From contig NZ_JACDXX010000007.1 in assembly GCF_020539525.1 (NCBI RefSeq), positions 62,001 to 126,000 on the forward strand: a stretch of DNA of 64,000 bases, written 5' to 3'. The notes beneath the pieces are model-generated. The model saw nothing but the letters and a program-made list of their open reading frames with translations, ran no database searches and had not been told where the DNA came from. The stretch is from Pseudogemmobacter faecipullorum (GTDB lineage: Bacteria; Pseudomonadota; Alphaproteobacteria; Rhodobacterales; Rhodobacteraceae). This document shows, piece after piece, positions 57,274 through 64,000 of this stretch (its first letter is position 1; each line of letters begins with the position of its first letter). The position numbers and the translations under genes are program-made.

Positions 57274-57304
57274 AAGGGGCCGATTTTCGGCCCCTTTTTC
57301 TTTT
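57274..57304 (+). terminator. Rho-independent terminator of ftsZ
   Basis: AAGGGGCCGA (57274-57283) pairs with TCGGCCCCTT (57287-57296) around a 3-nt loop, then TTTCTTTT. Starts 26 nt after the ftsZ stop. Confidence 0.93.
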
Positions 57305-57321
57305 GAATCAATGATTTGGAA

Positions 57322-57342
57322 TTGTGACACCCAGTGTCACAA
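57322..57342. promoter_or_regulatory. Perfect 9+9 bp palindrome upstream of lpxC
   Basis: Arms TTGTGACAC and GTGTCACAA around CCA, located about 20 bp upstream of a candidate lpxC promoter. Too long and perfect to be ordinary; looks like an operator. It does not fit CRP (spacing 9 instead of 6). Binding protein unknown. Confidence 0.55.
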
Positions 57343-57360
57343 ACCGTTGCAAAAGGTGAA

Positions 57361-57389
57361 TTGAGCTTCCGGTGACCATTGACTAACTA
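57361..57389 (+). promoter_or_regulatory. Candidate lpxC promoter
   Basis: TTGAGC and TAACTA separated by 17 nt, 84 nt before the lpxC start and after the ftsZ terminator. Moderate match only. Confidence 0.4.
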
Positions 57390-57473
57390 AGATTAACGAG
57401 GGCGGCACAGGATCGTGAGCAGATCCGATCCGGCGCGGCTTCTCCTGGTTTAAGCAGAATGGAAGGCACTGAG

Positions 57474-58418
57474 GTGCAAAACACAGTTAAATGTTCGGTC
57501 AGCTTCGTCGGCGTGGGTCTCCACACCGGCCGGCCGGTGCGTATGGTTGTGCTTCCGGCCCCGGCAGACCATGGAATTCGCTTCCTGCGCAGCGATCTTA
57601 TCGCCGCAGGCTCTGACAAAAATGCTGAGATCCCGGCGATCTGGAGCGCGGTGACGCCGTCGCGGCTGTGCACTGTGGTCGAGAATGAAGATGGGGTTTC
57701 GGTCTCGACGATTGAGCATCTGATGGCGGCTTTTGCCGGCATGGGTATTCATAACGCGCTGGTGCGCATCGATGGCGGCGAAGTGCCGATCCTCGATGGC
57801 TCCTCGGAACCCTTTGTTGCTGCCTTCCTGAAGGTGGGCCTGGTCTCGCTGGAAACCCCGGTCAGTGCCGTGCGGGTGCTCAGGGCGGTAGAGGTGCGCG
57901 AAGGCGAGGCTGTGGCCCGGCTTGAGCCTGCCGAGATGCTGGAAATCGACTTCCGTATCGAATTTGAGGAGGCTGCGATCGGCGTCCAGGAGCGCAGCCT
58001 GAAACTGTCGAATGGCGCTTTCGTGCGCGAACTTTCGGACAGCCGCACCTTCTGCCGCCAGTCCGATGTGGATGCGATGCGTGAGCGTGGCCTGGCGCTG
58101 GGGGGCACGGTGCATAATGCCGTGGTCTTTGACGGGGCTCGCGTGGTCTCGCCGGGTGGTCTGCGCCACAAGGACGAGCCGGTGCGCCATAAGATGCTCG
58201 ACGCGGTCGGTGATCTGGCGCTGGCCGGTGGCCCGATCCTTGGCCGCTATACCGGGCTGCGCGCGGGTCATGCCATGACCAACCGCCTGCTGCGCGCGCT
58301 GTTCGAGGATCCGGCCAATTACCGTATCGAGCGCGCCGCTGCCGGCATTAATGGTAAATTGCCCGGTGCCGGCGTGCATGCCGGTGATCTGCCCTCGCTG
58401 CGTCGCCAGGCCGCCTGA
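57474..58418 (+). CDS. lpxC: UDP-3-O-acyl-N-acetylglucosamine deacetylase LpxC, about 314 aa
   Basis: Zinc enzyme of the first committed step of lipid A synthesis. Conserved: VKCSVSFVGVGLHTGRPV, STIEHLMAAFAGMGIHNALV (first zinc His), SRTFCRQSDVDAMRERGLALGGT, RHKMLDAVGDLALAG (second zinc His and zinc Asp) and GHAMTNRLL (catalytic His). The start is taken as GTG at 57474, with AAGG 7 nt upstream and homology starting there; ATG at 57459 is in frame but lacks a ribosome-binding site. Confidence 0.96.
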   Translation: MQNTVKCSVSFVGVGLHTGRPVRMVVLPAPADHGIRFLRSDLIAAGSDKNAEIPAIWSAVTPSRLCTVVENEDGVSVSTIEHLMAAFAGMGIHNALVRIDGGEVPILDGSSEPFVAAFLKVGLVSLETPVSAVRVLRAVEVREGEAVARLEPAEMLEIDFRIEFEEAAIGVQERSLKLSNGAFVRELSDSRTFCRQSDVDAMRERGLALGGTVHNAVVFDGARVVSPGGLRHKDEPVRHKMLDAVGDLALAGGPILGRYTGLRAGHAMTNRLLRALFEDPANYRIERAAAGINGKLPGAGVHAGDLPSLRRQAA

Positions 58419-58494
58419 CGCTCCGGTCGTGCCGGGCCCCCGACCCGGGGCCGGGCGCAGAGCCTGCTTCCTTGCTCACCGGAAGAAAGGCGTT

Positions 58495-58523
58495 TTGCGC
58501 AGCCGATTTTTCTGTGCTAGGAC
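58495..58523 (+). promoter_or_regulatory. Candidate bamD promoter
   Basis: TTGCGC and TAGGAC separated by exactly 17 nt in the lpxC-bamD gap, the same type as upstream of the GT61 fusion gene. The leader is about 150 nt. Confidence 0.6.
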
Positions 58524-58672
58524 ACAAACAAATCGCCGGGCATTGCCCGGGCAGGTTTGGGCCCCGGCGCCTTCAGCCCAGGCACCGATCCCCTGTCCCG
58601 GAAAGGCTGCGGGCACGGAAGCCGTCTTACGGTCGGCTCCGCTAAAGGAAGTCAGGTTGGGGTAGGCGGAAG

Positions 58673-59521
58673 ATGGCAGGCAAGGCACCGGGACTGCATT
58701 TCGCAGCGGTCATGCTACTCTCGGGTGTGCTGGCGGCTTGTGGCAGCAAAAACAGCTCCGGCGGCAGCGAAGACTTTGGCGCGATGACGGCAGAGGAAAT
58801 CTACCGTCAGGGCGAGATCAAGCTCGAAACCGGGCGCCGCCCCGCTGATTCTCTTAAATATTTCGAAGAGGTCGAGCGCCTCTATCCCTATACCCAATAT
58901 GCCCGCCGTGCCCTGATCATGCAGGCCTTCGCCAATCATAAGGCGAAGAAATACGAAGAGGCCCGCGCCGCCGCGCAGCGCTTCCTCGATTTCTACCCCG
59001 ATGATGAAGAAGCGCCCTATGCCGCCTATCTGATGGCGCTGAGCTATTATGACCAGATCGAGGATGTCGGCCGCGATCAGGGCCTGACCTTCCAGGCGCT
59101 GGTCTCGTTGCGTGATGTGATCGAAAGATATCCCGACAGCGAATATTCCAGCTCGGCGATCCTGAAATTCGATCTCGCCTTCGACCATCTGGCGGCGAAA
59201 GAAATGGAAATCGGGCGCTTTTATCTGAAGCGGCGCCATTACACTGCGGCGCTGAACCGGTTCCGCACCGTGGTTCAGGATTTCCAGACCACCAGCCATA
59301 CCGCCGAGGCGCTCTATCGCCTGATCGAGGCCTATCTGGCGCTTGGATTTGAGGCCGAGGCCCAGACCGCCGGTGCGATCCTGGGCCATAACTACCAGTC
59401 TTCGCCCTTCTATCAGGACGGCTATAACCTGCTGAAGGGCAGGGGGCTTTCGCCCGAGGCCAAAGGCAATTCCTGGCTGTCCAAAGCCTATCGGCAGATG
59501 ATCCGCGGCGAATGGCTCTGA
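58673..59521 (+). CDS. bamD: Outer membrane assembly lipoprotein BamD, 282 aa
   Basis: Essential Bam-complex lipoprotein. Signal peptide with lipobox VLAAC (lipidated Cys23), then TPR repeats: AEEIYRQGEIKLETGR, SLKYFEEVERLYPYTQYARRALI, YEEARAAAQRFLDFYP, YAAYLMALSYYDQIEDVGRDQ (typical of BamD). Length 282 aa is normal. The ATG has GGAAG upstream. It inserts beta-barrel proteins with BamA. Confidence 0.95.
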   Translation: MAGKAPGLHFAAVMLLSGVLAACGSKNSSGGSEDFGAMTAEEIYRQGEIKLETGRRPADSLKYFEEVERLYPYTQYARRALIMQAFANHKAKKYEEARAAAQRFLDFYPDDEEAPYAAYLMALSYYDQIEDVGRDQGLTFQALVSLRDVIERYPDSEYSSSAILKFDLAFDHLAAKEMEIGRFYLKRRHYTAALNRFRTVVQDFQTTSHTAEALYRLIEAYLALGFEAEAQTAGAILGHNYQSSPFYQDGYNLLKGRGLSPEAKGNSWLSKAYRQMIRGEWL

Positions 59522-59529
59522 TCAGGCAG

Positions 59530-59560
59530 ACAGGGGCGTGACATGCGCCTCTGTTTCTGA
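59530..59560 (+). terminator. Hairpin after bamD
   Basis: ACAGGGGCG pairs with CGCCTCTGT (one wobble) around a 7-nt loop, then TTCTGATTT. Eight bases past the bamD stop. A modest terminator. Confidence 0.55.
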
Positions 59561-59604
59561 TTTGTTCCGGACCAACCTGCATTTGCCTGCGTTCTGGTGC
59601 CTCC

Positions 59605-61275
59605 ATGCTGATTTCGCTCGATATTCGCGACATTCTGATCATTGACCGGCTGTCGCTGGCGCTCGGCCCGGGGCTGAATGTCCTGACCGGAGAAACCGGG
59701 GCGGGGAAATCCATCCTGCTCGATGCGCTTGGTATGGTGCTGGGCTGGAAGGGCCGGGCCGATCTGGTGCGCCAGGGCGCGGAAAAAGGCGAGGTCACCG
59801 CAGTCTTCGACCTGCCGCCGGGCCATCCGGCGGTGCAGGTGCTGGAAGAGGCCGGGGTTGAGGTCGGGGGCGAGGTGGGGGGCGAGCTGATCCTGCGCCG
59901 GCTTGCACATAGCGATGGCCGCCGTCAGGCTTGGGCCAATGACCGCCGCGTCTCGGCCGAGGTGCTGCGCAATCTCTCGGAAAGCCTGGTTGAGCTGCAT
60001 GGTCAGCATGATGATCGGGGCCTGCTGAACCCGCGCGGCCACCGGGCGCTGCTCGATGCTTTCGGTGGCTATGATCTGGCGCCTTTACGCACTTTCTGGG
60101 GGCAGCGCCGCCAGGCAGCGGAGGCGCTGGAGGCGGCAGAACAGGCGATCGCCCGCGCCCGGACCGAAGAGGAATTCCTGCGCCATGCCGTGGGTGAGCT
60201 CGATAAGCTGGCGCCGCAACCGGGCGAGGAGGCGGTGCTCGACGCTAAGCGGCGGATGATGCAGGGTGCGGCGCGGATCCGTGAGGATGTCTCGCGCGCG
60301 CTGGCCTCGCTGGCCGAGGAGGGGGCTGAAGGCCGGATGCGCGATGCCACCCGCTGGCTGGAGGGGGTGTCTGACCGGGCCGAAGGGCGGCTTGATGAGC
60401 CGCTGGCGGCATTGTCACGTGCATTAATCGAACTTTCCGAGGCCCAGTCCGGCGTCGAATCGGCCTTGCATGCGCTGGATTTCAATCCTGCCGAGCTGGA
60501 AGCCTGCGAAGAGCGGCTCTTCGCCATCCGGGCGCTGGCGCGCAAATATGGCACGGCCCCTGATGATCTGGCGCGTGAGGCCGACAGCCTCAGGGCGCGG
60601 CTTAATGCGCTGGATGCGGGCGAGGCCGGGCTGGCGCAGCTGAACGCGGATCTGAAGGCGGCCGAGGCGGTCTATGCAGATGAGGCCGCGCTGATCAGCG
60701 GTAAGCGTGCGGTTGCGGCCAGCCAGCTCGATACGGCGATGGCGGCCGAACTGGCACCGCTGAAGATGGAGCGCGCGGTGTTTCGCAGCGTGATCACCGC
60801 AGCCGAGCCTGGCCCCGATGGTCAGGATCAGGTGACCTTCACCGTCGCCACCAATCCGGGCGCACCGCCCGGCGCGCTGAACAAAATTGCCTCCGGCGGC
60901 GAGCTGTCGCGCTTCCTGCTGGCGCTGAAGGTCTGTCTGACCGGCGGTGGCGCGGGGCTGACGATGATTTTCGACGAAATCGACCGCGGCGTCGGCGGCG
61001 CCACTGCCGATGCGGTCGGGCGGCGGCTGCAGGCCTTGTCGGAAAATGCCCAGGTGCTGGTGGTGACCCATTCGCCCCAGGTGGCGGCGCTGGGGGCGCA
61101 TCACTGGCGGGTGCAGAAATCTGTGGTCAGCCGCGCGGGCCAGGAAATCACGCTTTCGACCGTGGTGCCGCTGGCAATGGAAGAGCGCGTCGAGGAGATC
61201 GCGCGCATGCTGGCCGGGGACCGGGTCACCGATGCGGCACGCCAGGCGGCGCTGGCGCTGATTCCCGGCACCTGA
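59605..61275 (+). CDS. recN: DNA repair protein RecN, 556 aa
   Basis: SMC-like ATPase for double-strand break repair. Walker A LTGETGAGKSILLDAL, central coiled-coil region rich in Glu/Ala (residues about 170-390), ABC signature ASGGELSRFLLALK, Walker B TMIFDEIDRGVGG and VVTHSPQVAALGAHH. Complete length. Often SOS-regulated; no LexA box was recognised upstream. Confidence 0.97.
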   Translation: MLISLDIRDILIIDRLSLALGPGLNVLTGETGAGKSILLDALGMVLGWKGRADLVRQGAEKGEVTAVFDLPPGHPAVQVLEEAGVEVGGEVGGELILRRLAHSDGRRQAWANDRRVSAEVLRNLSESLVELHGQHDDRGLLNPRGHRALLDAFGGYDLAPLRTFWGQRRQAAEALEAAEQAIARARTEEEFLRHAVGELDKLAPQPGEEAVLDAKRRMMQGAARIREDVSRALASLAEEGAEGRMRDATRWLEGVSDRAEGRLDEPLAALSRALIELSEAQSGVESALHALDFNPAELEACEERLFAIRALARKYGTAPDDLAREADSLRARLNALDAGEAGLAQLNADLKAAEAVYADEAALISGKRAVAASQLDTAMAAELAPLKMERAVFRSVITAAEPGPDGQDQVTFTVATNPGAPPGALNKIASGGELSRFLLALKVCLTGGGAGLTMIFDEIDRGVGGATADAVGRRLQALSENAQVLVVTHSPQVAALGAHHWRVQKSVVSRAGQEITLSTVVPLAMEERVEEIARMLAGDRVTDAARQAALALIPGT

Positions 61276-61467
61276 AAGGCTGGCCTGGCGCGGCTCTGCG
61301 CCGCCTCTGGCTTATCCTCCGGGGCTTTATTGATTTCTCAGCGTTTTCAGGCCGAGCTATGCCCTTGTGCCGGGGCGGCTTTGCATTTGCGGCATATTTT
61401 TCTGCGCCGCAGCAAGTGCTAGGATCGGGGCAGGATGTTTTCTGTCCCGACCTGTTGGAGTTTTCCC

Positions 61468-61572
61468 ATGTTTGCCGCGTTTCTGTCGCGCCTTCTGTCC
61501 TCGTATCTGCCGCGGATCATGCCCTCGGATGATGCCTATGAGCGTCCGATCCGGGCCTCGGCCAAAGGCTGA
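61468..61572 (+). CDS. Possible small protein, 34 aa
   Basis: Short frame starting with ATG, with GGAG 8 nt upstream: MFAAFLSRLLSSYLPRIMPS and then DDAYERPIRASAKG. An amphipathic/hydrophobic N-terminal half and a polar tail. A TAGGAT box (61420-61425) lies upstream and could be a -10 element, but a matching -35 is poor. Family not recognised. Confidence 0.4.
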   Translation: MFAAFLSRLLSSYLPRIMPSDDAYERPIRASAKG

Positions 61573-61701
61573 TCGCCTGCGGCCCGGCGGCAGTCCTGAG
61601 GCCGCTTCGGCTCTGGAACCCGGCAGAGCCTTGCGCTAAGAGGGGGCATTCCCTCGGCATAGCGGGCCTGCGCCAGACCCGGCCCCGTATCGGAGAGCGC
61701 C

Positions 61702-62370
61702 ATGAAAGCCGCCGTCATCACCTTCCCCGGATCCAACTGCGACCGCGACCTCGCCGTAGCCTTTGAAAAGGCTGGCTTTGAGGTTGCCCGCGTCTGGCAC
61801 AAAGACAGCGAGCTGCCCGCCGGCACCGATATCGTCGGCGTGCCGGGTGGTTTCTCTTATGGCGATTATCTGCGCTGCGGCGCAATTGCAGCGCAATCGC
61901 CGATCAGCAGCGCGGTCAAGGCCCATGCCGAAAAGGGTGGCTATGCCATCGGTATCTGCAATGGCTTCCAGATCCTGACCGAGATGCGCCTGCTGCCCGG
62001 TGCGCTGATGCGCAATAAGGGCCTGCAGTATATCTGCCGCACCATTGGCCTGAAGGTCGCCACCACCGCTTCGGATTTCACTTCCGGTTACAGCCTCGGC
62101 CAGGAAATCCGGGTGCCGATCGCGCATCATGACGGCAATTACACGCTGGAGGCGGAAGAGCTGAAAGCGCTGCGCGATCAGGACCGTATCGCCTTTACCT
62201 ATAGCGACAATCCGAATGGCTCGATGGGCGATATTGCCGGCGTGCTTTCGCAAAACCGCCGGGTGCTGGGCATGATGCCGCATCCCGAGCGCGCTTTTGA
62301 GCCGCTGCATGGCTCGGCCGATGGCGCGGCATTGTTTGCGGCGCTGATGGGCGGGTTGGCGCTCGCCTGA
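61702..62370 (+). CDS. purQ: Phosphoribosylformylglycinamidine synthase subunit PurQ, 222 aa
   Basis: Glutaminase subunit of FGAM synthase in purine synthesis, working with PurL and PurS. Class I amidotransferase: KAAVITFPGSNCDRDLA, GFSYGDYLRCGAIA, nucleophile Cys86 in GICNGFQIL, catalytic His in MMPHPERAFEP. Length is normal. purS, which usually precedes it, is not found in this window. Confidence 0.96.
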   Translation: MKAAVITFPGSNCDRDLAVAFEKAGFEVARVWHKDSELPAGTDIVGVPGGFSYGDYLRCGAIAAQSPISSAVKAHAEKGGYAIGICNGFQILTEMRLLPGALMRNKGLQYICRTIGLKVATTASDFTSGYSLGQEIRVPIAHHDGNYTLEAEELKALRDQDRIAFTYSDNPNGSMGDIAGVLSQNRRVLGMMPHPERAFEPLHGSADGAALFAALMGGLALA

Positions 62371-62416
62371 GCGCCTCTGCCTTGAGGGGCGCCTGGGGGC
62401 AACTTAATCTGCGGCC

Positions 62417-64000
62417 ATGATCAGCGACCGCTCAGCCGACAGCAGTGAAAGACCGCAGGGCCTGCCCTGGCGGGTGAAGGCTGTGGTGATCCTGCTGATC
62501 ATTGCCGCAATCGGCGTGGTGCTGGTGTCGAACCGCTGGCTGAACGACCGCTTCAGCGATGGCGCACGCGGCCGCTCCGACGTGCGCCTCGCGCTTTACT
62601 CGGGCAACCTGGTCTCGGAACTGCAGCGCACCTCGGTGGTGCCCTTGCTGCTGTCGCGCGACCCGGATCTGCTGCAGGCTCTGCGCGACGGCAATTTCTC
62701 GCGCACCTCGGCCAAGCTGATCGCGCTGCAGGCCGAGATCGGCGTCGCCTCGATCCGGCTATTGGATGTGAATGGCCGGGTGGTGGGCGCGACCAACCGC
62801 AATATCCTGTCGACGATTTTCCGCTCGGAGAGCTATTTCGTCGATGCGCAGCGCACCAATGAGACCATTTTCACCGCCAGCCCGCGCGAGACCGGCGGCT
62901 ATGATTTCAGTTATTCCCGGGCTTTGCGCGCCGATGGCAAAGTGCTCGGCGTCATCGTCGTCTCGGTCGATCTGCTGAAATATGAGCGCGCCTGGTCGGG
63001 GCTGAATGATGCGGTGGTGGTCACCAATTCGGAAGGCACGGTCATTCTGACCACGGTTCCGGCATGGCGCGGCCGCTCGCTGACCGAGGCCATGGCCGAG
63101 ACCGAGCCGCCTTCAGCGATTGAGCAGGCCTGGCAGGCCTCGACCGACTGGGCCCGCCCGGCGCCCGAGGCCTGGATGCAGGGCACGCCGGTGATGAAGA
63201 CCGAGGCGCGGATCCCGTTCCGGGGCTGGCGCATCGTCACTTTCGTCGACTATGCCCAGGTGCGTGAGAAGGTGAATTCCATTCTGGCGCTCGAGATCAT
63301 GGGCTTTGCCATCGTGATGTCGATCGCCTTCTATTTCCTGACCCGCCGGGCCTGGTCGCGCTCGCTGTCGCTGCAGCGGGAATCGGCGGAACTGCGGGCG
63401 CTCAATGCCCGGCTGCAGCGCGAGATTGCCGAGCGCGAGAAGGTCGAGGCCAATCTGCAGGTCGCCGAGCAGACGCTGGAGCAAAGCTCAAAACTGGCGG
63501 TGCTGGGCGAGATGTCGGCAGCGGTCAGTCATGAGCTGAACCAGCCGCTGGCCGCGATGAAAACCTATCTGGCGGGGGCGCGTCTGCTGTTGCAGCGCAA
63601 ACGCCCCGATGAGGCTCTGTCCTCGTTCCAGCGCATTGATGATCTGATCGAGCGGATGGGATCGATCACCCGTCAGCTGAAAAGCTATGCCCGCAAGGGC
63701 GGCGAGGCCTTTGAGCCGGTGGATCTCAGGATGTGCGTCTCCTCGGCTCTGGCGATGATGGAACCGCAGCTGAAAAGTCGCGTTGTGAAGATCACGCGCG
63801 GGCTGCCGCGCCAGCCGGTGATGGTCATGGCAGACCGGATCCGTCTTGAGCAGGTTATTATTAATCTTCTGAGAAATGCACTGGATGCAATCCGCGATGT
63901 GAATGCGCCCCAGATCGACATGCTTTTGTCGGCAGGTGAGACCGCGACGCTGACAGTGCGCGATAACGGCCATGGGATTATCGATCTCGATAATCTGTTT
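62417..64000 (+). CDS. dctB: DctB-like sensor histidine kinase, 3' truncated by window edge
   Basis: Membrane histidine kinase, 528 residues visible. A first helix (AVVILLIIAAIGVVLVS), a periplasmic dCache/PDC sensor (RSDVRLALYSGNLVSELQRTSVVPLLL, LLDVNGRVVGATNR, FSYSRALR), a second helix (MGFAIVMSIAFYFLT), a coiled-coil region, and the H-box VSHELNQPLAAMKTY with phospho-acceptor His372, then the N-box NLLRNALDAI. The closest type is DctB for C4-dicarboxylates. The partner response regulator DctD should lie just beyond the window. Confidence 0.88.
   Translation, partial: MISDRSADSSERPQGLPWRVKAVVILLIIAAIGVVLVSNRWLNDRFSDGARGRSDVRLALYSGNLVSELQRTSVVPLLLSRDPDLLQALRDGNFSRTSAKLIALQAEIGVASIRLLDVNGRVVGATNRNILSTIFRSESYFVDAQRTNETIFTASPRETGGYDFSYSRALRADGKVLGVIVVSVDLLKYERAWSGLNDAVVVTNSEGTVILTTVPAWRGRSLTEAMAETEPPSAIEQAWQASTDWARPAPEAWMQGTPVMKTEARIPFRGWRIVTFVDYAQVREKVNSILALEIMGFAIVMSIAFYFLTRRAWSRSLSLQRESAELRALNARLQREIAEREKVEANLQVAEQTLEQSSKLAVLGEMSAAVSHELNQPLAAMKTYLAGARLLLQRKRPDEALSSFQRIDDLIERMGSITRQLKSYARKGGEAFEPVDLRMCVSSALAMMEPQLKSRVVKITRGLPRQPVMVMADRIRLEQVIINLLRNALDAIRDVNAPQIDMLLSAGETATLTVRDNGHGIIDLDNLF

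Noticed and set aside
57322-57342. CRP/FNR binding site upstream of lpxC
   Set aside because: The TGTGA and TCACA halves are 9 bp apart instead of 6, and there is no FNR TTGAT half, so the palindrome is left unassigned.

Overview
The window is GC-rich chromosomal DNA that reads as a member of the Rhodobacterales (Rhodobacteraceae/Paracoccaceae, Alphaproteobacteria). The reasons are the murC-small membrane protein-DUF2484-murB order inside the division/cell-wall cluster, FtsZ with a long Pro/Gln-rich linker, several Rhodobacter-style family-2 glycosyltransferases, TTG starts, and promoters of the TTGCC/TTGCG-N17-TAGG type. No rRNA, IS element, prophage or CRISPR was seen. One tRNA gene is present, selC.

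Layout. (1) 1-2076: the 3' part of lepA with a textbook terminator, then a small entericidin-like lipoprotein gene. (2) 2.2-9.1 kb: a glycan-modification locus with a methyltransferase, three structurally different glycosyltransferases and an alpha/beta-hydrolase-GT61 fusion. (3) 9.1-16.8 kb: a polyamine-type uptake and oxidation operon (XRE-cupin regulator, substrate-binding protein, two permeases, ATPase, FAD oxidoreductase, cupin, FAH-family enzyme). (4) 17.1-30.2 kb: a selenium region. It holds mnmH, an orphan polyamine-binding protein, then fdhG(Sec)-fdhB-fdhI-fdhE-selA-selB-selC in one direction, with selD divergent. fdhG has an in-frame UGA followed by a SECIS-like hairpin, so the island carries the Sec tRNA, the Sec-loading enzyme, the Sec elongation factor, selenophosphate synthase and the client enzyme together. 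(5) 30.3-44.6 kb: a TRAP transporter tightly coupled to an iron-siderophore ABC importer, a YncE-like beta-propeller, a siderophore-type esterase, and a split enterobactin-type assembly line (EntE-like ligase, free aryl-carrier protein, serine-activating EntF-like NRPS). Genes for 2,3-dihydroxybenzoate synthesis are not in the window. (6) 44.7-46.4 kb: cytochrome b561 and a second family-2 glycosyltransferase. (7) 46.6-61.3 kb: the distal dcw cluster ftsW-murG-murC-(2 small membrane proteins)-murB-ddl-ftsQ-ftsA-ftsZ-lpxC, followed by bamD and recN. (8) 61.4-64 kb: a tiny ORF, purQ and the 5' part of a DctB-like sensor kinase that runs off the window.

Nothing seen is certainly a new system. 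The items most worth a second look are: the self-contained selenocysteine/formate-dehydrogenase transcription unit with a Cys-rich ORF overlapping selD; the hydrolase-GT61 fusion; the siderophore cluster lacking aryl-acid synthesis but coupled to a TRAP transporter; and several unexplained palindromes (about 16.92, 57.33 and 37.76 kb).
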